Source: Glycomyces artemisiae (GTDB taxonomy: Bacteria > Actinomycetota > Actinomycetes > Mycobacteriales > Micromonosporaceae). Taken from it: a stretch of DNA of 64,000 bases. Shown here piece after piece: positions 26,426 to 39,971 of the stretch (positions are counted from its first letter, which is position 1; each line of letters opens with the position of its first letter). The position numbers were made by a program, and so were the translations under genes. Location of the stretch: contig NZ_PVTJ01000006.1 in the NCBI RefSeq assembly GCF_003002955.1, forward strand, positions 186,001 through 250,000. The letters run 5' to 3'. A model generated the notes under the pieces. That model searched no databases. It was not told the origin of the DNA and saw only the letters and a list, made by a program, of their open reading frames with translations.

Positions 26426-27696
26426 CCACTCCTGTGCTTCCGAACGACGCGGAGGCCGCCGCGCCTCCCGCCGAGCCCGGCGCGGCCCGCGCCGTCGTCG
26501 ACCACGCGCGGTCCTACTGGGCGAACGTGCGCTCCGGCGAGGTCGGGGCCCTCCCGGCCGTCGCCGGGATCATCGCCCTGTGCGTGTTCTTCGGGCTCTC
26601 CAAGCCCGTGTTCCTGTCCGTGGGGAACCTCGCGAACCTGTTCGGGCAGGGCGCGGCCGTCGCGTGCATCGCGATGGGCCTGGTGTTCGTGCTCATCCTC
26701 GGCGAGATCGACCTGTCCGCGGGCTTCGCGTCGGGCGTGTGCGCCGCCGTGATGGCCGTGATCCTCACCGACTGGGGCGTGCACTGGACGATCGCCATCG
26801 GGGCGGCCCTCGCCACCGGCGTCGTCATCGGACTCGTCCTCGGCACGCTCGTCGTCAAGCTCGGCATCCCGTCGTTCGTGGTCACGCTCGCGGCGTTCCT
26901 CGCGTTCCAGGGGATCGTCCTGATGATCCTCGACGAGGGCAGCAACATCTCCATCAACGACGAGACCGTCAAGACCATCGCGGGCGGGAACCTGGAGCGG
27001 TGGCAGGGCTGGGCGCTCCTGGCCGTGACCGTGGCCGCCTACGGCGCCATCCAGATCCAGCGGTGGCGGCGGCGCATCGCGCGGTCGCTCGTGCACGAGC
27101 CGCTCGCGGTGGTGCTCGCCCGCATCGGGGCCCTCGCGGCGCTGCTCGCCGCGGGCGTGTTCCTGCTCAACCTGGAGCGCTCGGCGAACCCGCAGATCAT
27201 CTCCCTCACCGGCGTGCCCGTCGTCGTGGTGATCCTCGGCGGACTGTTCGCGGTGTGGACGTTCGTCCTGCACCGCACCAGGTTCGGACGCCACCTGTAC
27301 GCCGTCGGCGGCAACCCCGAGGCCGCGGTGCGCGCCGGGGTGAACGTCGACCGCGTCCGGATCGCGGCGTTCGTCATCTGCTCGGGGATGGCCGCGGTCG
27401 GCGGCGTCGTGGCCGCCTCCCGCGCGGCCTCGGTGGACCCGAACACCGGAGGGTCCAATGTGCTGCTGCTTTCCGTGGGGGCGGCGGTGATCGGCGGTGC
27501 TAGCCTCTTCGGAGGCAAGGGCACGGTGCGGGCTGCCCTCCTGGGAGGAGCGGTGGTGGCGATCATCAACAACGGCATGGGGCTCATGGGCCTCAGCGCC
27601 GGGGTGCGGTTCGGCGTCACCGGTGCGGTCCTGCTCCTCGCGGCGGGCGTCGACGCCATGTCGCGGGGCCGGGGCAAGCTCTTCGGCAGGAACTGA
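26422..27696 (+). CDS. Sugar ABC transporter permease
   Basis: The 424-residue integral membrane protein has about ten hydrophobic helices and the family loop GGNPEAAVRAGVNVDRVRI (EAA-like cytoplasmic loop) of the BPD_transp_2/XylH group. The GEIDLSAGFASG segment is also typical of ribose/xylose permeases. The start GTG 26422 overlaps the ATPase stop by four bases. A hydrophilic P/A/E-rich N-terminus precedes the first helix. Confidence 0.95.
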   Translation: MTTPVLPNDAEAAAPPAEPGAARAVVDHARSYWANVRSGEVGALPAVAGIIALCVFFGLSKPVFLSVGNLANLFGQGAAVACIAMGLVFVLILGEIDLSAGFASGVCAAVMAVILTDWGVHWTIAIGAALATGVVIGLVLGTLVVKLGIPSFVVTLAAFLAFQGIVLMILDEGSNISINDETVKTIAGGNLERWQGWALLAVTVAAYGAIQIQRWRRRIARSLVHEPLAVVLARIGALAALLAAGVFLLNLERSANPQIISLTGVPVVVVILGGLFAVWTFVLHRTRFGRHLYAVGGNPEAAVRAGVNVDRVRIAAFVICSGMAAVGGVVAASRAASVDPNTGGSNVLLLSVGAAVIGGASLFGGKGTVRAALLGGAVVAIINNGMGLMGLSAGVRFGVTGAVLLLAAGVDAMSRGRGKLFGRN

Positions 27697-27699
27697 CCG

Positions 27700-28785
27700 G
27701 TGGCCCGGACCGGGACCGAGGAGCTGCGGCGACGCAACCGCGCGGCGCTCGTCGAGCAGCTCCACCGGCACGGTCCTCAGACCCGCGCCGAGCTCACCGA
27801 GGCCCTCGGGCTCAACCGGTCGACGATCGGGGCGCTCGCGGCCGACCTCGCCGAGTCGGGGCACCTCCACGAGACGACGGGGCGGTCGACCGGCTCGGCC
27901 GGCCGGCCCTCCACGCTCGTCGAGTGCGTCCCCAAGGCCGCCACGGTGACCGCCGTCGAGATCCGCGCCGACCGGGTGCGGTTCGCGCTCGTCGGCCTCG
28001 GCGGCGAGGTCCTCGAACGCGCCGAGACCGCCCTCGACGGCGCCGACCCGGTCGAAGCGGTCGAGGTGGTCACCGGCGGGACCGCCCGCGACGCCCTCGA
28101 ATCGGTGGCCGCCGTCCCGGGCCTCGTCGACGCCGGGGTCGTCGCCCACTCCACCGAGCTCGGCTGGGCCGGGCGCGACCTGGCCGCCGACCTCGAATCG
28201 GCGACCGGCCGCACCTGGCAGGTCGTCGACACCGCGACCGCCGCCGCCGTCGGCGAATGGTCCCGCGGCGACGCCCACGAGTCGGTGAAGCTGCTCTATC
28301 TGCACGGCGGCCGCGGCCTCACCGCGGGCCTGGTCGCCGACGGCCGCGCCCAGCGCGGCGGATCGATCCAGCTGGGGCACATCGTGGTCCAGCCCGGCGG
28401 CCGCGAATGCGCGTGCGGCCTGCGCGGGTGCCTGGAGGCCGAGATGGAGGTCTTCGGCTACGCGGAGGACATCGAGCACGCCACCCTCGCCGCGGGCATG
28501 GGCGACGCGGCGGCCCGCGACGGCCTCCGCCGCTCCGGCGAGGACCTCGGCCGCGCCCTCGGCGCCGTCGTCACCGCCACCGGCCCCGACGAGATCCTCT
28601 TCGGCGGCTGGCTCCGCGAGCTCTACCTCTCCGCGGCCGCCCCCGTCCGCTCCGCCCTCGCCGAGACGACCCTCCCCCACCTCCGCTCCCGCCTGCGCCT
28701 GCGCACCCCCGTCCTCGGCGACGAAGGCGCCCTCATCGGAGCGGCGGAGACGGGATTCGCAGCCGTCATCGACGGCATGCGCTGA
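27700..28785 (+). CDS. ROK family transcriptional regulator
   Basis: The 361-residue protein has an N-terminal winged helix-turn-helix (about residues 8-55, QTRAELTEALGLNRSTIGAL) fused to a ROK sugar-kinase-like domain with the zinc-type motif CACGLRGC (237-244) preceded by GHIVV. The kinase DxGGT phosphate loop is degenerate, so it is a regulator rather than a kinase. It lies three bases after the permease and probably controls the operon through the GTTG/CAAC element upstream of the binding protein. Confidence 0.93.
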   Translation: MARTGTEELRRRNRAALVEQLHRHGPQTRAELTEALGLNRSTIGALAADLAESGHLHETTGRSTGSAGRPSTLVECVPKAATVTAVEIRADRVRFALVGLGGEVLERAETALDGADPVEAVEVVTGGTARDALESVAAVPGLVDAGVVAHSTELGWAGRDLAADLESATGRTWQVVDTATAAAVGEWSRGDAHESVKLLYLHGGRGLTAGLVADGRAQRGGSIQLGHIVVQPGGRECACGLRGCLEAEMEVFGYAEDIEHATLAAGMGDAAARDGLRRSGEDLGRALGAVVTATGPDEILFGGWLRELYLSAAAPVRSALAETTLPHLRSRLRLRTPVLGDEGALIGAAETGFAAVIDGMR

Positions 28786-28810
28786 AGTGCGGAGTGAGCT
28801 GAGTGCGGTG

Positions 28811-28885
28811 TGGCTGGCCCGCCAGGACTCGAACCTGAAACGACTGAACCAAAATCAGTAGTGTTGCCGATTACACCACGGGCCA
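28811..28885 (-). tRNA. tRNA-Gln (TTG)
   Basis: On the minus strand a full cloverleaf is present: acceptor TGGCCCG/CGGGCCA, D-arm GTGT/ACAC, anticodon stem ACTGA/TCAGT with loop TTTTGGT (anticodon TTG), and T-arm with loop TTCGAGT. The CCA end is encoded. It lies just after the 3' end of the convergent ROK gene. Confidence 0.95.
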
Positions 28886-28919
28886 ACGGCCGCGCGGAGC
28901 GGCCGGGACAAGGATATCG

Positions 28920-29585
28920 CTACCGGTCCGACCATACGTGCTCGGGGATGCGGGCGCGCACCTCCAGCAGGAAGTCGGCGACCGGCAGGATCGCCCGCTT
29001 GTCGGGGTCGCCGACCCAGAACGCGATGAGCCACCGGCCCTCCATGCGCCATCGCGTCACCAGTGCCCGGCCGTCGGTGAGCAGGAACTCCATCATCCGC
29101 GCGTCGATGACGTCGTGCGCGTACCTGAGGTTGTCGGACTGGACGTTGAACCGCTCGTTGAACGCCTCGTTCTCGTAGCGGCTGCGCCCGGCGGCGCCGC
29201 GCTTGACCTCAAGGTAGGGCCGCAGCGCGGGCAGGTCGACGGCCACGACCTGGGCGCTCCACTCGTGGGTGGTGTCGTCGCGGCGGACCCGCTCGTACGC
29301 GGTGTACGCGACGAGGTGGCGACCGCGGTGGACGCCGCGGTACACGTCGATGAACCGGAGGCTCCGGGTCGCCGTGAACGGATCGCGCCGTGTGAGGACG
29401 CCGAGCGAGGGGTCCTCGGGCGCGTAGTGGAGGCCGTGGTGCGCGGCCCAGGCCGCGTTCTGGTTCTTGCGGCGCTGCTCGGCGTCCTGGGCGGCCTTGA
29501 CGAGGAACACGATGCCGACGGCCACGCCGCCGACGCACACCAGGCCCATGAACGACAGGGCCATGAGGGCGGTGAGTCCGGGCAT
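28920..29585 (-). CDS. Membrane-anchored protein of unknown function (paralogue of the upstream gene)
   Basis: I do not recognise a named family. The 221-residue protein has one N-terminal hydrophobic helix (about residues 5-30), then a soluble domain with DPFTATRSLRFIDVYRG, YENEAFNERFNVQSDN, YAHDVIDARMMEFLL and a C-terminal RIPEHVWSDR. Its upstream neighbour has the same layout and matching phrases (AFNDFFRIKSPN, YDVIHARTMEWML, VPRHVWSNN), so the two are paralogues. Both sit next to lemA. A terminator separates the two genes. The domain pattern hints at a membrane-proximal sensing or binding role, but no function can be given. Confidence 0.75.
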   Translation of the reverse strand: MPGLTALMALSFMGLVCVGGVAVGIVFLVKAAQDAEQRRKNQNAAWAAHHGLHYAPEDPSLGVLTRRDPFTATRSLRFIDVYRGVHRGRHLVAYTAYERVRRDDTTHEWSAQVVAVDLPALRPYLEVKRGAAGRSRYENEAFNERFNVQSDNLRYAHDVIDARMMEFLLTDGRALVTRWRMEGRWLIAFWVGDPDKRAILPVADFLLEVRARIPEHVWSDR

Positions 29586-29601
29586 CAGGGCCTCCGGAGC
29601 G

Positions 29602-29633
29602 CGCAGGGCCGCGCCTCGCGGCGCGGCCCTGCG
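29602..29633 (-). terminator. Terminator between the two paralogues
   Basis: A perfect 14-bp GC stem (29602-29615 with 29620-29633) with a TCGC loop, three bases past the stop of the upstream paralogue. Confidence 0.75.
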
Positions 29634-29635
29634 GG

Positions 29636-30292
29636 CTAGTTGTTCGACCAGACGTGCCTGGGCACCTGGGCGTAGATGTCGAGCAGGAAGTCCGCGTAGA
29701 AGAAGACCTCTTCGAGCTTGAGCGCCCCGGAGCGGAACGTCATGAGCCAGGGGCCCTCGAACCGCCACTGGTAGGAGCGGGCGCGCTGGTCGGCGAGCAT
29801 CCACTCCATGGTGCGGGCGTGGATCACGTCGTAGGCGAAGCGGCGGTTCGGGGACTTGATGCGGAAGAAGTCGTTGAACGCCTGGTTCTCGAAGTCGATG
29901 TCCTTCGCGAACCGCTTCGTCAGGAAGTTCTCCTGGCTGATGTCGAGCAGCGGCCGGGTCGTGGGGAGCCCGATGCCGACGACCTGGTGGTTGAAGGTCT
30001 TGCGCTCCTTGCCGCTGCCGGTCGAGTACTGGTACTGGAAGAACACGATGTGGGAGCCCTTGTACATCCCGCGGAAGACGTCGATGCCCTTGCGGGAGTG
30101 GCCGTTGTTGAACGGGTCCTCGCTGGAGAGGCCGACCACGGAGTTGTCGGAGGGCTCGTAGGTGAAGCCGTACTGGGCCGCCCAGGCCCGGTACATCGCG
30201 ATCTTCTTCTGGCGGGCCCGCCAGCCGAAGTAGGCGATGGCGGCGACGACCACGCCGCAGACGACGTAGACCACCCAGTTGCTGCTATCCAC
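29636..30292 (-). CDS. Membrane-anchored protein of unknown function, lemA neighbour
   Basis: A paralogue of the next gene downstream. It has one helix near the N-terminus (WVVYVVCGVVVAAIAYFGW), a short basic stretch, then a conserved soluble domain ending VPRHVWSNN. The GTG at 30292 is preferred: AAGGA lies nine bases before it, whereas the ATG at 30301 directly abuts that sequence and could not use it. This gives 218 residues. It follows lemA by 75 bases, so the two are likely co-transcribed. Confidence 0.75.
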   Translation of the reverse strand: MDSSNWVVYVVCGVVVAAIAYFGWRARQKKIAMYRAWAAQYGFTYEPSDNSVVGLSSEDPFNNGHSRKGIDVFRGMYKGSHIVFFQYQYSTGSGKERKTFNHQVVGIGLPTTRPLLDISQENFLTKRFAKDIDFENQAFNDFFRIKSPNRRFAYDVIHARTMEWMLADQRARSYQWRFEGPWLMTFRSGALKLEEVFFYADFLLDIYAQVPRHVWSNN

Positions 30293-30367
30293 GGGGCGCA
30301 TTCCTTCTTACGGTGTGCCGGGCTCGCGAGGGGCACCCGGCGGGGGGCAGGGGGATCGGGGGGCGAG

Positions 30368-31252
30368 CTACCGGCCGTAGGGCGGCTGGCCGTACCCGGG
30401 CTGCTGCGGCTGCTGGGGCTGCTGCGGGTAGCCGGGCTGCTGACCGTACCCGGGCTGCGGCTGGCCGTATCCGGGCGGGGGCTGCTGGCCGTAGCCGGGC
30501 GCCTGCTGCGGCTGCCCGTACCCGGGCTGCTGCACCGGCTGCTGCTGGTAGCCGGGCTGCTGGCCGTAACCGGGCTGCTGCGGCTGGCCGTAGCCGGGGA
30601 GCTGGCCGGGCGCGGGCTGCGGCGGCATCTGCTGCTGCTGGGGCTGCTGCATGAAGCCGGGCTGGCCCATCTCGCGGAGCTTCGGGGCGGTGCGGGCCTC
30701 GGGGGTGTCGAGCTCGAAGTACTCCTCGGGCGCGAACCCGCCCATCTTCGCGGAGATCGAGCCGGGGAAGACCTGGAGCGCGGTGTTGTACTCGCGCACG
30801 TTCGCGTTGTAGAACCGGCGCGGGGCGGCGATGCGGTTCTCGGTCTCGGCCATCTCCGTCTGGAGCTGGAGGAAGTTCTGGTTGGTCTGGAGCGCCGGGT
30901 ACGCCTCCTGCATGTGGATGACGCCGCGGATCGCGTTCCCGAGCTGGCCCTCGACCTGGCCCTGCACGCCGTGGCCGGCGTTCGGGTCCTGCCTGGCCTG
31001 CATCGCCGCCGAGCGGGCCTCGGCGACCTGGCGGAGCGTGGCGTTCTCGGCGCCCGCGGCCTGCTGCACGATGTACATCAGGTTGTCCAGCAGGTCGTAC
31101 CGGCGCTGGAGCTCCACGTCGATCTGCGCCCAGGACTCCTGGGTGATGTTGCGCAGCCGGACCAGCTTGTTGCGCCCGCCGATGACGGCGAAGAGCACGA
31201 TCAGGCCGATCAGCAGAACGAGGATCAGGATCCAGACGATTGGGTTGTCCAT
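30368..31252 (-). CDS. LemA family protein with Q/G/Y/P-rich tail
   Basis: The 294-residue protein has one N-terminal helix (residues 5-25), then the LemA helical domain (about 30-190; [40 protein letters not shown]). The last ~90 residues are repeats of [11 protein letters not shown] type, a low-complexity tail found on many actinobacterial membrane proteins. LemA function is not well defined; it is membrane-anchored with a cytoplasmic or extracytoplasmic helical domain. Two paralogous unknown membrane proteins follow. Confidence 0.92.
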   Translation of the reverse strand: MDNPIVWILILVLLIGLIVLFAVIGGRNKLVRLRNITQESWAQIDVELQRRYDLLDNLMYIVQQAAGAENATLRQVAEARSAAMQARQDPNAGHGVQGQVEGQLGNAIRGVIHMQEAYPALQTNQNFLQLQTEMAETENRIAAPRRFYNANVREYNTALQVFPGSISAKMGGFAPEEYFELDTPEARTAPKLREMGQPGFMQQPQQQQMPPQPAPGQLPGYGQPQQPGYGQQPGYQQQPVQQPGYGQPQQAPGYGQQPPPGYGQPQPGYGQQPGYPQQPQQPQQPGYGQPPYGR

Positions 31253-31281
31253 AAACCGTGAGCCTAGTCCATCTATGCCAA

Positions 31282-31312
31282 GCGGGAGGGCACCCCCAAG
31301 CGGCCCTCCCGC
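31282..31312 (-). terminator. Terminator of glmM
   Basis: A perfect 10-bp stem (31282-31291 with 31303-31312) with an 11-base loop lies 22 bases past the glmM stop, before the lemA promoter region. Confidence 0.65.
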
Positions 31313-31334
31313 GTACAGAGACGGTGGTCAATGG

Positions 31335-32663
31335 TCAGGAATGGGCGTGCTCCACGACCGCGGCGAGCTCGGCGGCGACCGACTGCGCGACCGGCTCCTC
31401 CGAGGCCTCGACCATGACGCGCACGAGCGGCTCGGTCCCGGAGGGCCGCAGCAGGACCCGGCCGTCGGCGCCGAGCTTCGCCTGCCACAGCGCGACGGCG
31501 TTCTTCACGTCCTCGTGGTCGATCACGGACTTGTCGGCGACCCGCACGTTCAGCAGCACCTGCGGCGCGGGCGTGAACACCGACGCGAGGTCCTTCAGGC
31601 TCCGCCCCGTGGCGGCCATGCGCGCGAGCAGCATGATCGCGGTGAGCGAGCCGTCCCCGGTGGTCGCGTGGTCGGACATGATGATGTGCCCGGACTGCTC
31701 CCCGCCGAGCGAGAACCCGCCTTCGGCGAGGCGCTCCAGCACGTACCGGTCCCCCACCTTCGTGGTCTCCAGCTCGATCCCGGCCGCACCCATGGCCTGG
31801 TGCAGGCCGAGGTTGCTCATGACGGTGGTGACGAGGACGCCGCCGCGGAGGTTCCCCGCGTCACGCATCGCCAGCGCGAGGATCGCCATGATGGCGTCCC
31901 CGTCGACGACGCTGCCTTCGGCGTCGACGGCGAGGCAGCGGTCGGCGTCGCCGTCGAGCGCGATCCCGGCGTCGGCGCCGTGCGCGACGACGGCGGCGCG
32001 CAGGCCGTCCATGTGCGTGGACCCGCAGTCCTCGTTGATGTTGAGGCCGTCGGGGTCGTCGTTGATGGTGACGACCTCGGCGCCGGCGCGGCGGAGGGCC
32101 TCGGGGGCGGCGCCGGTCGCGGCGCCGTTGGCGGGGTCGACGACGACCTTGATGCCGGTGAGCGGGTTCGGGCAGACGGCCACGAGGTGCTCGATGTAGG
32201 ACTCGACGGGGTCGACGGAGCGGGCGATGCGGCCGACGCCCTCGCCCTGCGGGAGGGGGGCGGGGTCGTCCATGGCGGCTTCGATGGCGTCCTCGACGTC
32301 GTCGGGGAGCTTGCGCCCGCCCGCGGCGAAGAACTTGATGCCGTTGTCGGGCATGGGGTTGTGGGAGGCTGAGACCATGACGCCGAAGTCGGCGCCGGTT
32401 AGGGCGGTGAGGTGCGCGACGGCCGGCGTGGGGAGGATGCCCAGGTCGATGACCTTGGCTCCGGCGGCGGCGAGTCCGGCGGCGCTGGCGGCGGCGAGCA
32501 TCTCGCCGGAGGCGCGGGGGTCGCGGCCGATGACGGCGACGGTGCGCCTGCCGGTGGCGCCGAGGACGCGGGCGGCGGCGATGCTGAGGCGGAGTGCCAG
32601 GTCGGGCGTGAGGTCGGCGTTCGCCCGCCCCCGTACGCCGTCGGTGCCGAACAGTCGTGACAC
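31335..32663 (-). CDS. glmM: Phosphoglucosamine mutase
   Basis: GlmM converts glucosamine-6-phosphate to glucosamine-1-phosphate for GlmU. The ~442-residue protein has [13 protein letters not shown] at the start, the active-site serine in [15 protein letters not shown], the metal loop [11 protein letters not shown] and the C-terminal phosphate loop [14 protein letters not shown]. The GTG at 32663 is chosen because family members begin M-x-RLFGTDG and GGGAAG lies about seven bases upstream; an in-frame ATG at 32678 would add five residues. A terminator follows. Confidence 0.95.
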   Translation of the reverse strand: MSRLFGTDGVRGRANADLTPDLALRLSIAAARVLGATGRRTVAVIGRDPRASGEMLAAASAAGLAAAGAKVIDLGILPTPAVAHLTALTGADFGVMVSASHNPMPDNGIKFFAAGGRKLPDDVEDAIEAAMDDPAPLPQGEGVGRIARSVDPVESYIEHLVAVCPNPLTGIKVVVDPANGAATGAAPEALRRAGAEVVTINDDPDGLNINEDCGSTHMDGLRAAVVAHGADAGIALDGDADRCLAVDAEGSVVDGDAIMAILALAMRDAGNLRGGVLVTTVMSNLGLHQAMGAAGIELETTKVGDRYVLERLAEGGFSLGGEQSGHIIMSDHATTGDGSLTAIMLLARMAATGRSLKDLASVFTPAPQVLLNVRVADKSVIDHEDVKNAVALWQAKLGADGRVLLRPSGTEPLVRVMVEASEEPVAQSVAAELAAVVEHAHS

Positions 32664-32782
32664 GGTGTGGCTTCCCATCTTGGTGCCGGGCGCGGCGTCC
32701 GCGGGCCTCTCGCGTGCCCTGCGGACCGGGACCGGACCGGTCGGTCGGTGGCAGTGCCGGTTCGGCCTGCCTGGTGGCATGG

Positions 32783-32820
32783 AAAAAGGGGCCGCCGAGG
32801 ATGTCCTCCTCGGCAGCCCC
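32783..32820 (-). terminator. Intrinsic terminator of rplM-rpsI
   Basis: A 14-bp stem (32788-32801 with 32807-32820, one wobble) followed on the minus strand by five T (32783-32787). A second palindrome, TCCCCCTCC/GGAGGGGGA (32843-32860), lies between it and the rpsI stop. Confidence 0.85.
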
Positions 32821-32867
32821 GTCGCTTGTGCAGACTAGCGCGTCCCCCTCCGGAGGGGGAAGGCGTG

Positions 32868-33434
32868 CTAGCGCTTCGAGTACTGCGGCGCCTTGCGGGC
32901 CTTCTTGAGGCCGTACTTCTTCGATTCCTTCTCGCGGGCGTCGCGGGTCAGGAAGCCGGCGGCCTTGAGGGCCGGGCGGGTGTTCGGGTCGATCTCCACG
33001 AGGGCGCGGGCGATGCCGAGGCGCAGGGCGCCGGCCTGGCCGGTGGCGCCGCCGCCGTGGATGTTGACCAGGACGTCGAAGTTGTCGCCGGCCTCGACGG
33101 TCACGAAGGGCTCCGCGACGGTCTGCTGGTGGACCTTGGACGGGAAGTAGTCTTCGAGGCTCTTGCCGTTGACGACGTACTTGCCGGTGCCCGGGACCAG
33201 GCGGACGCGGGCGATGGCGCGCTTGCGGCGGCCCACGGTCTGGATGGGGCGGTCGACGGGGACCACGGGGATGCTGGGCACGGACGGCGCGGCGGCGACG
33301 TCGGCGGGCACCTCGACGGGGACGTCCACGGGGGCCTCGACGGCCTCCGGGGTCTCGACGGGGGCTTCAGCGGCGGCGGGGGCCTCGACGGCCTCGGTCT
33401 CGACGGCCTCGGTGGCCTGGATCTCGTCACTCAT
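32868..33434 (-). CDS. rpsI: 30S ribosomal protein S9 with acidic N-terminal extension
   Basis: The C-terminal ~125 residues are a standard S9: [36 protein letters not shown] and the basic tail ending [11 protein letters not shown] that reaches the P site. Before it lies a ~63-residue tail rich in A, E, V and P with no basic residues until residue 62. Actinobacterial S9 proteins often have an acidic extension; this one is on the long side. The ATG at 33434 follows rplM by 20 bases in the usual rplM-rpsI pair. Confidence 0.96.
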   Translation of the reverse strand: MSDEIQATEAVETEAVEAPAAAEAPVETPEAVEAPVDVPVEVPADVAAAPSVPSIPVVPVDRPIQTVGRRKRAIARVRLVPGTGKYVVNGKSLEDYFPSKVHQQTVAEPFVTVEAGDNFDVLVNIHGGGATGQAGALRLGIARALVEIDPNTRPALKAAGFLTRDAREKESKKYGLKKARKAPQYSKR

Positions 33435-33454
33435 GTGTCTGCTCCTGCCCGCGC

Positions 33455-33898
33455 CTACTGCGCGACCTTCTTGATCTCGTACGGCTGCGGCTGCTGGGCG
33501 GCGTGCGGGTGGCCGGGGCCCGCGTAGACCTTCAGCTTCTTGAACACGCTGCGGCCGAGCTTGGTCTTCGGCAGCATGCCGATGACGGCCTTCTCGACCA
33601 CCTTGTGCGGGGCCTTGTCCATCAGCTCGGCGTAGGACTTCTCCTTGAGACCGCCCGGGAAGCCGGAGTGGCGGTAGGCCTTCTTGGTCTGGAGCTTGTT
33701 GCGGGTCAGCACGACCTTGTCGGCGTTGACCACGATGACGTAGTCGCCGGTGTCGGCGTTCGGCGTGAACGTCGGCTTGTGCTTGCCCCGGAGCAGATCG
33801 GCTGCGTGCGTCGCGAGACGACCCAACACCACGTCGGTCGCGTCGATCACGAGCCACTGCGGGTCGAGGTCACCCGCTTTGGGAGTGTACGTCGGCAC
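33455..33898 (-). CDS. rplM: 50S ribosomal protein L13
   Basis: L13 is an early-assembly large-subunit protein. The 147-residue protein begins at GTG 33898 ([20 protein letters not shown]) and shows [31 protein letters not shown] and the conserved [25 protein letters not shown]. The open frame extends upstream to 34051, but homology begins at the GTG, which has an AGG about nine bases upstream. It is co-transcribed with rpsI. Confidence 0.96.
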   Translation of the reverse strand: MPTYTPKAGDLDPQWLVIDATDVVLGRLATHAADLLRGKHKPTFTPNADTGDYVIVVNADKVVLTRNKLQTKKAYRHSGFPGGLKEKSYAELMDKAPHKVVEKAVIGMLPKTKLGRSVFKKLKVYAGPGHPHAAQQPQPYEIKKVAQ

Positions 33899-33960
33899 AG
33901 TGTTACCTAGCTTTCGTTGTCGGTGTGGAACGAATCCCGCAGATGAGGGCGGGACCGCCT

Positions 33961-34016
33961 GAATCCCCGCGGCCGCGTGCGGCGCGCGCCGGCCGCATCG
34001 CGGCCGTCCGGGATTC
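33961..34016. other. Large inverted repeat upstream of rplM
   Basis: GAATCCC (33961-33967) pairs with GGGATTC (34010-34016), and inner CGGCCGC/GCGGCCG segments extend the stem. It lies between the rplM start and the thiC terminator, so it is in the rplM promoter or leader region. Confidence 0.4.
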
Positions 34017-34075
34017 GTTGGACAGCGCCCAGCGTGTGGGCACTCGAACAACAGCTGCCAAGTCTACGCGGTGGT

Positions 34076-34100
34076 GGCGGCCGCCCTGAAGGCGGCCGCC
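34076..34100 (-). terminator. Terminator of the thi operon
   Basis: A 10-bp stem of GGCGGCCGCC (34076-34085 with 34091-34100) and a CTGAA loop, 27 bases past the thiC stop. Confidence 0.65.
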
Positions 34101-34127
34101 GTGACCTCGGATACAGCTACTCGTCGG

Positions 34128-38874
<4,747 letters not shown>

Positions 38875-38875
<1 letters not shown>

Positions 38876-39651
38876 CAGCCCGCGCCCGTCCCTCGTAGGG
38901 AGTCGCTTGGTCGCGAGGCGATCGGTGCCAGCGCCTCCTCATGGCGCGCGGCGTCATCGGCCGCCGTTGGTCCAGGCGTCTCGCCCACGGCCGCAAGGAG
39001 TTCCGCCGTAGCCGCGGCGGGATCGGCCGCGGCGGCGATCGCGCCGACCACCGCGACGCCGTGCGCCCCGGCCTCGCGGCACAGGGCCGCGCGCTCCGCG
39101 GTGATGCCGCCGATGGCGATCACCGGCAGGTCCACCGCGGCGCAGACCGCGGCGAGGCCGGCGAGGCCGATCGGTTGCGGCAGACCGGTCTTCGTGGTCG
39201 TGCCCCAGACGGGCCCGACCCCGAGGTAGTCGGCCCCGGCGCGCCGCGCGGCGCGCGCCGACTCGGGGTCGCGGCAGGTGCCGCCGATGATCGCCGCGGG
39301 CAGGAGCCGCCGGGCGGCGTCCAGCGGGAGGTCCTCGGCGCCGAGGTGGACGCCGTCGGCGCCGACGGCCTGCGCGATGTGGACGCGGTCGTTGACCAGG
39401 CACACCGCGCCGTGCGCGTCGCACAGGGCCGCGACGGCGGCGGCGAGGTCGAAGGCGGCCCGGTCGGTGTAGTGGTCCTCGGGCCGGACCTGGATCAGCC
39501 GCGCCCCGGCCGCCAGCGCGGCGGCGACGACGCGGAGCGGATCGCGCCGGCGCGCAGCCGCTCCGGAGGAGGCGGCCTCGGCGGCCGTCGGCGGGACGGC
39601 GGCGCGGGTGTCGGTGATGACGTGAAGTCGGGGAAGACGAATCGCTCGCAT
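38875..39651 (-). CDS. thiE: Thiamine-phosphate synthase
   Basis: ThiE couples HMP-PP and thiazole phosphate into thiamine phosphate. The 258-residue TIM barrel has LVNDRVHIAQAVGADGVHLG, the diphosphate-binding GPVWGTTTKTG and VIAIGGITAERA. A ~25-residue alanine-rich insertion sits near residues 18-40 and the C-terminus has an extra ~30 residues. The ATG at 39651 has AAGGAG just upstream, only a few bases beyond the TPP riboswitch, so the riboswitch can mask the ribosome-binding site. It is first in thiE-thiO-thiS-thiG-thiD-thiC. Confidence 0.94.
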
Positions 39652-39660
39652 GGCTCCTTC

Positions 39661-39750
39661 TCCCTGCGCCAGCATGACCTGGATCAGGTTCGACGGTCGG
39701 GACTACCGAGTCCCCTCTCAGCCCGATGCATCGGACTCCCGCGGGTTTCG
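39661..39750 (-). promoter_or_regulatory. TPP riboswitch (THI box)
   Basis: On the minus strand the conserved thi-box elements are all present: CGGGAGTCC, then GGGCTGAGAGGG, and later ACCTGATCCAGGTCATGCTGG, ending GCGCAGGGA. The AAGGAG of thiE starts three bases after the aptamer. There is no room for a terminator hairpin, so thiamine pyrophosphate probably blocks translation initiation directly. Confidence 0.95.
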
Positions 39751-39763
39751 TTGTTCGGCGGTC

Positions 39764-39793
39764 ACGCTACGCCATCGCGAGCGGTTTTCGCAA
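39764..39793 (-). promoter_or_regulatory. Promoter of the thi operon
   Basis: TTGCGA (39788-39793) and TAGCGT (39764-39769) on the minus strand are 18 bases apart and lie just upstream of the TPP riboswitch. Hexamer match only. Confidence 0.55.
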
Positions 39794-39897
39794 CCGGTGT
39801 GTCAGCAAGCGGACACGGCGCATCGCGGATCCGCGGGGCTGTCGCCATTGCCCCCCGCGGCCCGTTTGAGGCCGGTTTTGCATCTGTGACCTGGGAC

Positions 39898-39927
39898 TTG
39901 ACCTCCAGTCCCATCGGGTCTTACGAT
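39898..39927 (+). promoter_or_regulatory. Promoter of the secreted beta-propeller glycosidase
   Basis: TTGACC (39898-39903) and TACGAT (39922-39927) are 18 bases apart. Transcription would start near 39934, about nine bases before a perfect palindrome. Confidence 0.6.
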
Positions 39928-39942
39928 GACCCGCACCCATAC

Positions 39943-39954
39943 TACAACGTTGTA
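39943..39954. promoter_or_regulatory. Palindromic operator candidate TACAACGTTGTA
   Basis: A perfect 12-bp palindrome with a central CG, of the kind bound by LacI-family repressors, lies between the predicted transcription start and the start codon of the glycosidase. A repressor there would block transcription. Confidence 0.55.
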
Positions 39955-39971
39955 AAGAACGGGAGCTCCTC

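Noticed and set aside
30380-30640. Short repeated units that could look like a CRISPR array
   Set aside because: They are codon-level repeats encoding the YGQPQQPG tail of LemA, without constant repeats and unique spacers.
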